Positions 26,426-35,352 of a stretch of 64,000 nucleotides of DNA are shown one piece after another. The stretch comes from VRUE01 sp963840565 (GTDB lineage: Bacteria > Actinomycetota > Thermoleophilia > Solirubrobacterales > 70-9): NCBI GenBank assembly GCA_963840565.1, contig CAWIZH010000002.1, positions 124,001-188,000 of the forward strand. The letters are read 5' to 3'. Numbering within the stretch: the stretch's first letter is position 1; the number at the start of each line of letters is the position of its first letter. A program made the translations under genes and the position numbers. The notes under the pieces were generated by a model. That model was not told the DNA's origin. It saw only the letters and a list, made by a program, of their open reading frames with translations, and made no database searches.

Positions 26426-27892
26426 GTGGGCGCGAGCCAAGCGTCCCGCGCCTCTCAGCGGCTTATGCCTCCGACGGCCACCACATCACAGCCTGTGGAT
26501 CTCGATTCCGCGGCAGCGGAGAGCGCCGCCGCCGGCAAGGCAGCCCGCGAAAACGCATCTCGCTCCAGCCACGCAGAGTGGAAGCCGGCGAAGGGACGGA
26601 AAGACCCGGTCAAGGTGCTCGAGAGCCAGGCCAAGAGCCGTGTGTCCGAGCTCGTGCCGATCCGCTATGGGCGGATGCTGGCTTCGCCCTTCAGCTTCTT
26701 TCGCGGCGCCGCTGCGGTCATGGCGATGGACCTTGCGAAAACCCCGCAATCCGGTCTGCGGGTTCAGCTATGCGGCGATGCCCACCTCTCGAACTTCGGG
26801 ATCTTCGCGGCCCCCGACCGGCGCCTGGTCCTGGACGTCAACGACTTCGACGAGACGCTTCCCGGTCCCTGGGAGTGGGACGTCAAGCGCCTCGCGGCGA
26901 GCTTTGAGATCGCCGGACGAGATCGCAACTTCACCCCCAAGGAGACCCGCGCCGCCGTCCTCGCCACCGCCCGCGAATACCGCGAGGCGATGCGAGGTTT
27001 CGCCACGATGGGAAACCTCGAAGTCTGGTACGCGCGGCTCGATGTAGAGGCCCTTCTCGCGGATTTGGCGAAGGTGGCCGACCGCAAGCAGATGAAGGCT
27101 GCGGAAAAGAACGTGGAAAAGGCCCATAAGAAGAACAGCCTCAAGGCATTCGATCGGCTCGTCCACGAGGTTGACGGCGAGCCGCGGATCATCAGCGATC
27201 CACCCCTGCTCGTGCCGGCCCGTGAGCTCGTCTCCGACGATCGACGCCACGAGCTCGAAGAGCGGTTCCAAGAGATGCTCAGCCGCTACCGCGAGAGCCT
27301 CAAGGGGGACCGTCGCCACCTCTTCGACGGCTACCGATTCGTTGACCTGGCTCGCAAGGTGGTCGGGGTCGGCAGCGTCGGCACCCGCTGCTGGGTGGTC
27401 TTGATGATGGGCCGCGACGGTCAGGACCCGCTCTTTCTGCAGCCCAAGGAGGCCGATGCCTCGGTGCTGGAGCCCTACGCCGGGGCGAGCGAGTTCGGCA
27501 ATCACGGCGAGCGGGTGGTCGAGGGCCAGTGGCTGATGCAGGCATCAAGCGACATCCTCCTCGGCTGGCTGCCGGCGTTCGGCATGGACGACAAGGAGCG
27601 GGACTTCTACGTGCGCCAGCTCTGGGACGGCAAGCGCTCGGTCGAAATCGAGACCCTGCCGCCGAAGGGCCTGGAGGTATACGGGCGGGTATGCGGCTGG
27701 ACCCTGGCCCGAGCCCATGCCCGTTCGGGGGATCGGATCGCGATCGCCGCCTATCTCGGCAAGGCCGACAGCTTCGATCGGGCGATCGCCGAGTTCTCAG
27801 AGCGCTATGCCGATCAGAACGAGCTCGACTACGGCGCGCTTGCCGACGCCGCCAAATCGGGCCGCATCGAAGTCGAGACGGACCTCACCTGA
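26426..27892 (+). CDS. DUF2252 family protein
   Basis: The 488-residue protein, GTG start 26426, contains the DUF2252 motifs: RYGRMLASPFSFFRGAAAVM, QLCGDAHLSNFGIFAAPDRRLVLDVNDFDET and WEWDVKRLAASFEIA. The GDAHLSNFG plus NDFDE blocks resemble the catalytic and Mg loops of protein-kinase-like/APH folds. Later come RCWVVLMMGRD and GWTLARAHARSGD. The family activity is not established to my knowledge. Start choice is uncertain, because the first 60 residues are low complexity. Confidence 0.85.
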   Translation: MGASQASRASQRLMPPTATTSQPVDLDSAAAESAAAGKAARENASRSSHAEWKPAKGRKDPVKVLESQAKSRVSELVPIRYGRMLASPFSFFRGAAAVMAMDLAKTPQSGLRVQLCGDAHLSNFGIFAAPDRRLVLDVNDFDETLPGPWEWDVKRLAASFEIAGRDRNFTPKETRAAVLATAREYREAMRGFATMGNLEVWYARLDVEALLADLAKVADRKQMKAAEKNVEKAHKKNSLKAFDRLVHEVDGEPRIISDPPLLVPARELVSDDRRHELEERFQEMLSRYRESLKGDRRHLFDGYRFVDLARKVVGVGSVGTRCWVVLMMGRDGQDPLFLQPKEADASVLEPYAGASEFGNHGERVVEGQWLMQASSDILLGWLPAFGMDDKERDFYVRQLWDGKRSVEIETLPPKGLEVYGRVCGWTLARAHARSGDRIAIAAYLGKADSFDRAIAEFSERYADQNELDYGALADAAKSGRIEVETDLT

Positions 27893-27917
27893 CCGGCAGT
27901 CGGAACTCAATGACGCG

Positions 27918-27995
27918 ATGAATATCCTTGCCGTCCTGCCGCTGGCCGTCGTCATGGTCGCTGGACCACAGATCATCAATCGTCAGCGAGATTAG
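27918..27995 (+). pseudogene. N-terminal fragment of GAP-family-like membrane protein
   Basis: ATG 27918 begins NILAVLPLAVVMVAGPQII, which matches the start of GAP-family (lipid-export associated) membrane proteins, but the reading frame stops at 27993-27995 after 25 residues. The remainder is absent, and a different remnant begins at the same point on the other strand. Probably a truncation scar. Confidence 0.4.
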
Positions 27996-28129
27996 CCCGC
28001 CCGCCCCCGGTATTGGAGGGAGAGCGCCTGGCCGGCGTTGACGACGAGGATCTTGCCGGCGTAGCGGTCGGTCTCAGCCCACCAGAGCCGACGTATGGGG
28101 AACAGCTCCCAGCGGTCAAGGTTGACCGC
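27992..28129 (-). pseudogene. Fragment of a cupin (mannose-6-phosphate isomerase-like) gene
   Basis: An open frame of 45 codons on the minus strand contains WELFPIRRLWWAETDRYAG followed by KILVVNAGQALSLQYRG. This is the start of a type II phosphomannose-isomerase/cupin domain. The downstream half of the domain is missing where it meets the GAP-like fragment at 27992-27995. There is no start codon after the preceding stop. The two truncated genes meeting tail to tail mark a deletion or rearrangement junction. Confidence 0.45.
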
Positions 28130-28150
28130 TCAGATTCCGATTCTTGGGAT

Positions 28151-30148
28151 GTGGTAACTGGGCTGAGTCAGCGCGAGCGAAGGATCGTCCTTGTTGGCGG
28201 TCTCCTGGCTCTCTGCCTGCTCGTTGCCTTTGCGATGCATGCCGTGGTCGGGCTTGGGGGTCGCGGGGCCGACGCTCTGTTCAACACCTGGGTCTACAAC
28301 ACCTTGATGCTGGCCAGCGCTGCTGCCTGCCTGCTGCGGGCAACGCTGGTCCGCCGCGAGCGGGGCGCGTGGGCACTGCTCGGCGTTGGCCTGCTGCTCT
28401 ACACCTGCGGGGAAATCTATTACGCGGCGGAGCTTGCCGGGAAGGCGTCAGTGCCGATTCCCTCGCTCGCCGACGGCGGTTATCTTGCCTTCTATCCCCT
28501 CGCCTACGCGGCGCTGGTCCTTCTTCTGCGGGCGAGGATTGGGACCTTTCCGGTCGCGCGGTGGCTGGACGGAGCGATCGTCGGCTCAGCGGTCGCGGCG
28601 CTGGCGGCGGCGTTCGCTCTGGGGCCGATCGTCGATGCCTCCAGCGAAGGCCAGACGCTCGCCGTCGCAACCAACCTGGCCTATCCGGTCGCCGACCTGA
28701 CCCTGTTGACGATGGTGGCAACCGCCGCCTCGTTCACCGGCTGGCGGCCGGGGCGCAGCTGGGCGGTTCTTGGCGCCGGGCTCCTGCTGCTCGCCTTCTC
28801 CGACGGGATCTACCTGTTGCAGGCTGCCCAGGGGACCTACGTCGAAGGCACGATTCTCGACGCCGGCTGGCCGTTCGGCGTTCTGCTGGTGGCCTGCGCG
28901 GCGTGGATCGAGCCGGGCAGCGCAGGGCCGGTGCAGCCGCGGGCGGTGCGAATCATCGCGATACCGGCCGTCGCCGCCCTGGTGGCAATCTGCATGCAGG
29001 CGGCCGAACGATTCACCACCGCCCCGACCGCCGCGGCGGTCATCTCCCTGCTCACCCTGATCGCCGTTGTCGTGCGCCTTGTCCTCTCGTTGCGCGAGAG
29101 CCAGGGGGAAGTCCACACCCGCGTGCAGGAGTCGCGCACTGACGAGTTGACTGGGCTGGCCAACCGCAGGGCGCTGATGCTGGATCTGGAGCGCGCGATC
29201 ACGCACCCGCCGCCGGCCGGGTCCCTGCGGCTTCTCGCCCTGTTCGACCTCGACGGCTTCAAGCTCTACAACGACACCTTCGGTCACCCGGCTGGGGATT
29301 CCCTACTGGAACGATTCGGCGGGCGACTGGAGCGCTTCGCGGACTCGAAGGGCAGCGCCTACCGGCTGGGCGGCGATGAGTTCTGCCTTCTGGCCGAGTG
29401 CACGGCGGCGGATGTCGACGCGATCGTCGCCGGCGCCACCGCCGCGCTCTCCGAGAGCGGCGAGGGATTCGCGATCGGGGCCTCGCAGGGCAACGTCCTG
29501 TTGCCGAGCGAGGCCGGCTCGGTCGAGGAGGCAATCCAGCTTGCCGACCGGCGGATGTACGCGAACAAGGTCAGCGAGCGGATCTCGGCCGGCTCGCAAT
29601 CGCGCGACGTGCTGATGACGGCGCTGCGCGAGCGCCAGCCGCGGTTGGCCGAACAGGCCGTCGACGTCGCCGAGCTGGCGCTGGCGGTCGCCGAGGAGCT
29701 GGGGATGGAGGCCGAGCAACGCGATGAGACCTGCCGCGCCGCACAGCTGCACGAGACGGGCAAGATGGCGATCCCCGACGCGATCCTGAACAAGCCGGGG
29801 CCGCTCGAGCAGCCCGAGTGGGAGTTCGTCCGCCAGCACACCCTGATCGGCGAGCGGATCATCGCCTCGGCGGCGGCGCTTGTGCCGGTCGCGCGCTTGG
29901 TTCGCTCCAGTGGCGAGCGTTGGGACGGCGCTGGCTACCCAGACTCGTTGCGCGGTGAGCAGATCCCGCTCGGCTCGCGGGTGGTCGCCGTCTGCGACGC
30001 CTACGCCGCGATGGTCTCAGAGCGCCCGTACAGCGTGGCGATGCGTCCCTCTCGAGCGCTCGAGGAGCTCCGTCGCTGCGCCGGCTCTCAGTTCGACCCC
30101 GAGGTCGTTGCGGCCTTCGAGCGAATCGCAGTGCCGGTGCACCGGTAG
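28151..30148 (+). CDS. Membrane GGDEF protein with degenerate HD-GYP domain
   Basis: From GTG 28151 the product has 665 residues. About eight to nine TM helices fill residues 10-305. A GGDEF domain follows (DELTGLANRRALML, FDLDGFKLYNDTFGHPAGD, intact YRLGGDEF near residue 407), so it is likely an active diguanylate cyclase. An HD-GYP-like domain ends the protein, but the metal motifs are changed: LHETGK replaces HDxGK (about residue 534) and SSGERWDGAGYP replaces HHERWDG. A frame extends further upstream to 28013, but overlaps a cupin remnant, so I prefer the later start. Confidence 0.82.
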   Translation: MVTGLSQRERRIVLVGGLLALCLLVAFAMHAVVGLGGRGADALFNTWVYNTLMLASAAACLLRATLVRRERGAWALLGVGLLLYTCGEIYYAAELAGKASVPIPSLADGGYLAFYPLAYAALVLLLRARIGTFPVARWLDGAIVGSAVAALAAAFALGPIVDASSEGQTLAVATNLAYPVADLTLLTMVATAASFTGWRPGRSWAVLGAGLLLLAFSDGIYLLQAAQGTYVEGTILDAGWPFGVLLVACAAWIEPGSAGPVQPRAVRIIAIPAVAALVAICMQAAERFTTAPTAAAVISLLTLIAVVVRLVLSLRESQGEVHTRVQESRTDELTGLANRRALMLDLERAITHPPPAGSLRLLALFDLDGFKLYNDTFGHPAGDSLLERFGGRLERFADSKGSAYRLGGDEFCLLAECTAADVDAIVAGATAALSESGEGFAIGASQGNVLLPSEAGSVEEAIQLADRRMYANKVSERISAGSQSRDVLMTALRERQPRLAEQAVDVAELALAVAEELGMEAEQRDETCRAAQLHETGKMAIPDAILNKPGPLEQPEWEFVRQHTLIGERIIASAAALVPVARLVRSSGERWDGAGYPDSLRGEQIPLGSRVVAVCDAYAAMVSERPYSVAMRPSRALEELRRCAGSQFDPEVVAAFERIAVPVHR

Positions 30149-30162
30149 GGCGCCGGCGCAAT

Positions 30163-30178
30163 ACGGCAGTTCTGCCGT
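30163..30178 (+). promoter_or_regulatory. Inverted repeat between GGDEF and LuxR genes
   Basis: ACGGCAG-TT-CTGCCGT is perfect with 7-nt arms. It could be the end hairpin of the GGDEF gene or an operator for the LuxR protein encoded 84 nt later. Confidence 0.35.
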
Positions 30179-30261
30179 TGTTCGCCTGCCGCGCAGGGTG
30201 CAGGCTCCTTTCAACAAGCAATCCGCTGCCCGATGGGCAAGATCTAAAGGAGCTGGAATAC

Positions 30262-30551
30262 ATGGACCTGTTCACGATTCGCCGCCGCAGCAACTGGAGC
30301 GACGCGGCTGAGCTGGAGGCTACGGCCGCGAAATCCTCGGCCGAGGGCGAGAAGATGAGCCGCTCACCCGGCGCGAGCAGGAGGTCGTGCGCCTGGTCGC
30401 CGGCGGCCGCACCAACCGCGAGATCGCCGCCGAGCTCTTCCTCAGCCCCCGCACGATCGACATGCACGTTCGCAACATCCTCGCCAAGCTCGACTGCCGC
30501 TCCCGGGTCGAGGCCAGCATCAAGGCCGGCGAGGCCGGCCTGCTCGGCTGA
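30262..30551 (+). CDS. Small LuxR-type HTH regulator, one frameshift
   Basis: A clear RBS (AAAGGAG) stands 11 nt before ATG 30262. The first frame gives DLFTIRRRSNWSDAAELEATA; after a one-base loss near 30353 the next frame gives LTRREQEVVRLVAGGRTNREIAAELFLSPRTIDMHVRNILAKL, a complete LuxR/GerE helix-turn-helix. Corrected length is about 96 residues. There is no receiver domain, so it is a free-standing DNA-binding protein. It might respond to the adjacent c-di-GMP gene, but this is inference. Confidence 0.75.
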
Positions 30552-30572
30552 GCGTCCGCACAACACCTGGGT

Positions 30573-31697
30573 TTATGAGTCCTCCACCAGGGCAATGCCA
30601 GCCATCGGCGGCTCGGGCTTGCCGTCGGCGGGTTCGCTGAACTTCACCCACGCGTCGTGGACGGCACGGCGGAGGTTCACGACTTCCTCCTCGAACTTCC
30701 GGGGCTCGAAGAGGACGAGGACGACTGCAAGCGGGACCGTCCTGTCGTCCTGTTTCGCGGGGCCGCTGAGGAAGCTGACCGTGGTCTCGGCGAAGACCTC
30801 GACCCATTCGTCCCATTTGATCGCGGCGTGTCCGGTGCCGAACGCGGTCAGGCCGATCGATTCGAATTTGCTCTTGGTCGCGAGCCTCAGAGTGGCGGCC
30901 AGGCACTTGCGAACGGTTCCGGTCGTCGATTTGCCATAACGGCTCATTGAGGCGACGTGGATGATGTTTTTCATCTGCTGCAGCTCGCCCGCAGTCGTCA
31001 TCCAGGCATGCCCCAAGGGGAACGGCTTTCCCTCTTGCGCGAGGCGCTCGACTCCCTCGCCTGCGGCATTCTTGATTGCCCGCGCCGATTGCGACCACAT
31101 CTGGCCGTCAATGTCGTCGTTGCTGAGCACGGCGTCGACCGCGAGTCGCACGATGTCGCCGTCGATCACCCAGATGTCACCCATGACATTTGTTTTGCCG
31201 CCCTCCGCTGCGATCTCTGATCTGTAGAGGAGCAGCGCCGGATCGTGGACGCGGCGCTCACTCTCGGCGAGGCCTTCCGGCTCGGGCCGCCAAAGCCGCA
31301 GGCTCGCCCGTTCGGCGCCGGCTCGACGCTCGGCCGCCCAAGGTTGCGGGACCCCGCAGAACTGACAACGGTCGACGACCGGCGCGACGATGGCACGCTC
31401 ACACCGGGCGCACTGCCGAACCAGTTTCGCGCCGTCATTCGGGCAGTGTGTGGTCTCGAAGCCGGTGCTCGCGGTCACCTCGGCCCGGCCCCAGCGACCG
31501 GTGTGGACAAGCAGGTCACGCCGGGCCTGCTCGTGGAATCCGCAGCCGCGTGGACAGACCTGTACCGCCATCCGGTAGCCGTGGAAAAGCTCGAACTGAG
31601 TCTCTTCCTGGGCGATCTTCGTTTCCAGCCGGGCTTCCCGCCAACTGCGGATACGGCGAATCGGGTGTTGCCACTCTTTGCCGGCGGGAGTCGTCAA
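30573..31697 (-). CDS. Zinc-ribbon plus macro-domain protein
   Basis: The 374-residue cytosolic protein starts at TTG 31695-31697, overlapping the upstream stop (TTGA), with a GGAG RBS 12 nt before. Cysteines at about 48, 52, 85, 96, 99, 111 and 114, with the CARCE and CQFCG knuckles, form one or two zinc ribbons. Residues about 172-350 are a macro domain: MGDIWVIDGDIVRLAVDAVLSND, GKPFPLGHAWMTTAG, NIIHVASM and FESIGLTAFGTGHA (the phosphate-binding loop). Macro domains bind or hydrolyse ADP-ribose; AVLSND replaces the usual AVVNAAN, so catalytic ability is uncertain. It pairs with a membrane TPR-like protein. Confidence 0.72.
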   Translation of the reverse strand: MTTPAGKEWQHPIRRIRSWREARLETKIAQEETQFELFHGYRMAVQVCPRGCGFHEQARRDLLVHTGRWGRAEVTASTGFETTHCPNDGAKLVRQCARCERAIVAPVVDRCQFCGVPQPWAAERRAGAERASLRLWRPEPEGLAESERRVHDPALLLYRSEIAAEGGKTNVMGDIWVIDGDIVRLAVDAVLSNDDIDGQMWSQSARAIKNAAGEGVERLAQEGKPFPLGHAWMTTAGELQQMKNIIHVASMSRYGKSTTGTVRKCLAATLRLATKSKFESIGLTAFGTGHAAIKWDEWVEVFAETTVSFLSGPAKQDDRTVPLAVVLVLFEPRKFEEEVVNLRRAVHDAWVKFSEPADGKPEPPMAGIALVEDS

Positions 31698-33439
31698 CCG
31701 CGTTTCTCCGGGGTCCCGTTCTGTTTGACGATCTCTCGAACCTCGTCGCCGAATTCTTCCCGGGTGATGTTCCGCCGCTGAATCTGGCTGAAGATCGTCA
31801 CCCGCCCCTGACGCATGTCCTTCAGCACCTCGACCGTGTCTCGGGAGGCGTCCTGAACCCGCCGGATCAGCTCCGATTTCTGGCTCGGGTCCTCCTCCCT
31901 GAGTTTGAGCAGGCGGCTGTGGCAGATCAGCACGCTCTGGTGGATCGAGGCGCTCCGCCGCTTCTCGTGGAGTTCCCCGAACTCGTGGTGGAGAGTGCGC
32001 TCGGCATTGCTGAAGGCGCTGTCGGCTGCCTTTTTCTTGCCGAGCTTGAAGAGGCATTCGGCAAGGGCGAACTCGACATCGAGGTTGCGATCGTCCGGCG
32101 CTTCGCAGATTTTCCGTGCCTGTTTGAGCGCCCAGGTGCGGAAGGTGTCTGGTGCCTGAATCTCATTCCAGGCGTCTGAGGACATGAACTCGACCGCCGA
32201 GATCACCCGCTTCGTCTCTGGGTAGCGGTTCAGGATCTTGTTGGCCTTGCGGACCTTCTTTGGATCCAGGGGCTCGTCCAGGTGATTGGGGTCGTACGCC
32301 ACCCACTCGTAGATGTCGGCGCGGGTGCGGGCGATCTCGAGGCGGGTGTGGTGCTTCGCATGCTGATTCGAGCTCGCCTCCAGCCTCTCGCCGAGCCCGG
32401 CAAGGTGATCGAGCAGCTCGGCGACCTGATCGAAGCGCGTTGGTGGAGGGGTCGCCACCCTGCCTTTTTTGTTCGACGTTTCGCTCTGGGCGTTCGTTTG
32501 GGCGGCGAGGAAGAACTCCGTCTCGGCGATGATGCGTTCCAGCTGGAAATACTCGGCGTCGTCCTCTTTGAGTTCGAGCTTGTCATGGCGGAACTTCCTG
32601 ATCGCCTCGTCGTAGTCGCCGACCGTGGTCAGCATGTAGCCGAGCCAGTACTCGACGAAGCGCTGCAGATCTCCGACCGCGCCTTCCTGGGAAGCGAGGC
32701 GAAGCGCGTGGATCGCGGCCTCCGTGTCATCGAGCAGGAACTGGTCCAGGGCTTTGATGAACTTCGTGTACTGGGGCAGCTCGATGTCCTGCAGGCTCAG
32801 GTAGCCCTCGAGCGAGCGCAGCTCCGCGGCGATGTCGTGCAGCTCATCGCGACGACGAGGGTCGTTGATGATCAGCTCGAACTCCTCTTGGGTGAAGACG
32901 TCGAGCAGCAGCGTCTGCGAGCGCTCCTCGATTTCGTCGATCCGGGCCTGGGCCTTGCTCTCCATGCTTTGCATGGCCCGGTCATTCGCCTCCTTTGCGA
33001 GCTGGAGCGTGTCGTTGACCAGCGAGAGCGTTGTCTGGCTCTGTTCGAAGAAGGAGCCATAGCTCTGCTCGCTGCGTCGTTGCGAGGCGATCTCGCCTCC
33101 CACGGTCAGCTCGTGAAGCTGGCCGGCTCGGCGCTGATCACGGACGCTGTACACAACTCCGAGCACACCGCCAGCTGCCAGGATCGTCACCAGGACGCCG
33201 ATTGGGACGAGCATCACCTCGACGAATTTCTCGACCCCGTCAAGTTTGATGGAGAGACCGTCAACCTGGTCCGAGAGGTCCTCGATGCGTTCGTTGTCGT
33301 TCGTGTTGGACCCTTGAGGATCTGGCTGAGAGCTGTTCGGCTCGGCCGCCATCGCGACGGCCGGGGCACAGAGCACACATGCCAGAGACGCCAGCGCAAG
33401 TACCGTGACCTGACTCTTTATCCAAGATTGCACCGTCAT
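31694..33439 (-). CDS. Membrane protein with coiled coil and TPR-like helices
   Basis: This is a 581-residue protein. An N-terminal signal-like segment (about 8-31, VTVLALASLACVLCAPAVAMAA) precedes a short Asn/Asp-rich extracellular region. One TM helix lies at about 74-99. A coiled coil (about 105-180) and a long helical repeat region follow, with HDIAAELRSLEGYL, AAIHALRLASQEGAV, GDYDEAIRKFRHDKL and FALAECLFKLGKKKAADSAF resembling TPR units. I know no named family. It looks like a membrane scaffold or sensor whose helical domain faces the cytosol, where the coupled macro-domain protein is made. Confidence 0.65.
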   Translation of the reverse strand: MTVQSWIKSQVTVLALASLACVLCAPAVAMAAEPNSSQPDPQGSNTNDNERIEDLSDQVDGLSIKLDGVEKFVEVMLVPIGVLVTILAAGGVLGVVYSVRDQRRAGQLHELTVGGEIASQRRSEQSYGSFFEQSQTTLSLVNDTLQLAKEANDRAMQSMESKAQARIDEIEERSQTLLLDVFTQEEFELIINDPRRRDELHDIAAELRSLEGYLSLQDIELPQYTKFIKALDQFLLDDTEAAIHALRLASQEGAVGDLQRFVEYWLGYMLTTVGDYDEAIRKFRHDKLELKEDDAEYFQLERIIAETEFFLAAQTNAQSETSNKKGRVATPPPTRFDQVAELLDHLAGLGERLEASSNQHAKHHTRLEIARTRADIYEWVAYDPNHLDEPLDPKKVRKANKILNRYPETKRVISAVEFMSSDAWNEIQAPDTFRTWALKQARKICEAPDDRNLDVEFALAECLFKLGKKKAADSAFSNAERTLHHEFGELHEKRRSASIHQSVLICHSRLLKLREEDPSQKSELIRRVQDASRDTVEVLKDMRQGRVTIFSQIQRRNITREEFGDEVREIVKQNGTPEKRG

Positions 33440-33688
33440 GTAACGGAAGTAACGGGTGTTCAGTCAAAAACTTCTCTAGCTGGGGGGCTTGGACGCGGTT
33501 TGGTCCACTTGCAGCAACTCGATGACCTTGACCTCGATTCCGACGGTCCTGTCGCTCGCCGTCCCCACTAGGTGTAGTGCGGGTTGCTCTTTGCTGCTGG
33601 ATGGAACTTAATCCGTTCCGCTGCATACCGGTGCCTATGCGGCACCACAAGGCAGAGCGAGGGCGTCTATGGATACGGTCCCGACCGC

Positions 33689-34846
33689 GTGAGCACTGCC
33701 ACCGACATCTACTCGATCCCGCAGGACATGCTCGACTTCCGCGAGACGATCGGGCAGATCGCGCGGGAGCGGATAGCGCCGCGCGCCGCCGAGATCGATG
33801 AGAAGTCGGAATACCCGAAGGACGTGCGGGAGCTGCTGGCCGAGCACGACATCCTCGCCCTGCCCTTCGAGGAGGAGTACGGGGGAACTGGGACCGGCAC
33901 GCTGATGCTTCAGATGGGGGTCGAGGAGATCGCCAAGGCCTGCGCCTCCAGCGCCCTGATCCTGATGGTGCAGGAGCTCGGCTCGCTGCCGATCCGGCTC
34001 TTCGGCAGCGATGAGCTGAAGCAGCGGGTGCTGCCGCGCTGCGCCAGCGGCGAGTGGACGCCCGCCTTCGCGCTCTCTGAGCCGGAGGCCGGCTCGGACC
34101 CGGGGGCGATGCGCACCCACGCCGAGCTCGATGGCGAGGAATGGGTCATCAACGGCGCCAAGAACTGGATCAGCAACGCGGGGGTCGCCGACTTCTACGT
34201 CGTCTTCGCCGTCACCGATCGCGAAAAGCGGCGGATCACCGCCTTCATGGTCGAGGCCGACCGGCCCGGCTTCTCGATCGGCAATCTCGAGCACAAGCTC
34301 GGGATCCGCGGTTCGCCGACCGGATCGCCAGTTCTCGAGGACGTGCGGGTGCCGGCCGAGAACGTGATCGGCGAGGTCGGGCGCGGGCTCGGCGTCGCCC
34401 TCGGCACGCTGGAAAGGACGCGTCTCGGCGCCGCGGCGCAGGCGGTCGGGATCGCCCAGGGGGCGACCGACTACGCGACCACCTACGCTTCGGAGCGGGT
34501 CGCCTTCGGCAAGCCGATTCTCGACCTGCAGGCGATCCAGTTCAAGCTGGCCGATATGGAGACCGGCACCGCCGCCGCCCGCGAGCTGCTCTACAAGGCC
34601 TGCGCGATGGCCGACCAGGACGACCCCGGCCTCGCCAAGCACTCATCGATGGCGAAGCTGTTTGCTTCCGACAACGCGATGCGGGTCACGGTCGAGGCGA
34701 TCCAGGTCCTCGGCGGCTACGGCTACGTCAAGGAGTACCCGGTCGAGCGAATGATGCGCGACGCCAAGATCACCCAGATCTACGAGGGCACCAACGAGAT
34801 CCAGCGCGTGGTGATCTCCCGCGCGATGGACCCGCGGCGCCGCTGA
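33689..34846 (+). CDS. Acyl-CoA dehydrogenase
   Basis: The 385-residue enzyme from GTG 33689 has the N-terminal helical domain, AFALSEPEAGSDPGAM (FAD/substrate loop), WVINGAKNWISNAGVADFYVVFA, and the C-terminal AIQVLGGYGYVKEYPVERMMRDAKITQIYEGTNEIQ. In that last block the Glu of YEGTNE is the catalytic base as in short/medium-chain ACADs. It catalyses the first, FAD-dependent step of acyl-CoA oxidation. Stand-alone in this window; the thiolase at 365-1569 may serve the same pathway. Confidence 0.95.
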   Translation: MSTATDIYSIPQDMLDFRETIGQIARERIAPRAAEIDEKSEYPKDVRELLAEHDILALPFEEEYGGTGTGTLMLQMGVEEIAKACASSALILMVQELGSLPIRLFGSDELKQRVLPRCASGEWTPAFALSEPEAGSDPGAMRTHAELDGEEWVINGAKNWISNAGVADFYVVFAVTDREKRRITAFMVEADRPGFSIGNLEHKLGIRGSPTGSPVLEDVRVPAENVIGEVGRGLGVALGTLERTRLGAAAQAVGIAQGATDYATTYASERVAFGKPILDLQAIQFKLADMETGTAAARELLYKACAMADQDDPGLAKHSSMAKLFASDNAMRVTVEAIQVLGGYGYVKEYPVERMMRDAKITQIYEGTNEIQRVVISRAMDPRRR

Positions 34847-34890
34847 GCCGAGCGTAGAAATGTCTTGTCTGTCTGCTAGAACGGTGCATC

Positions 34891-35313
34891 ATGGGCAGGG
34901 AGCGACAATCGCGATTGAAGTGTGACCAGCGACAGATCGTCGCGCGGGCAACTCCTGCAGCGTGGGACGTCAAGTGGCATCCGGCAGCCCGCGTGGAAAA
35001 GGGATCTATCGATGACGCCAAAGAGCGCGTTGCCATAGCTCATGTGATCGAGAAGCTCCAAGTCAGCGGGCCTGTCCTCCGGAGCCCTCACCAGAGCGCC
35101 GTCATGGGGGAGGAAGGGTCCGGTCTTCGGGAGTTGCGACCGCGGCGCGGCAGGAGCCGGTGGCGCCCGCTCTACCGTCGGATGGATCAGCGCTTGTTCG
35201 CGATCCTCGCTGTTGGGCCCGAGGCCGAAATCGATGAGGCCGGCTACGACCGCGCCGTTCGAATTGCCAAGCAGCGGCTTGGAAAGCTTGAAAAGAAGAG
35301 GACGAGCGAGTAG
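34891..35313 (+). CDS. RelE/HigB-like toxin
   Basis: The 140-residue product has a RelE-fold pattern: AWDVKWHPAARVEK, AHVIEKLQVSGPVLRSPHQSAVMG, GLRELRPRRGRSRWRPLYRRMDQRLFAILAVGPEAE, and a C-terminal basic helix AVRIAKQRLGKLEKK. The ELRPRRGRSRWRPLYRR strand is the usual substrate-binding beta sheet in phage-derived Gp49/HigB-like toxins. It lies 39 nt upstream of an XRE gene, so a reversed-order (toxin first) TA module is likely. mRNA cleavage on the ribosome is the family role. Confidence 0.75.
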   Translation: MGRERQSRLKCDQRQIVARATPAAWDVKWHPAARVEKGSIDDAKERVAIAHVIEKLQVSGPVLRSPHQSAVMGEEGSGLRELRPRRGRSRWRPLYRRMDQRLFAILAVGPEAEIDEAGYDRAVRIAKQRLGKLEKKRTSE

Positions 35314-35352
35314 CGTGTGCAATTACACGCTTGTTATCAAAGGGAATGAACG

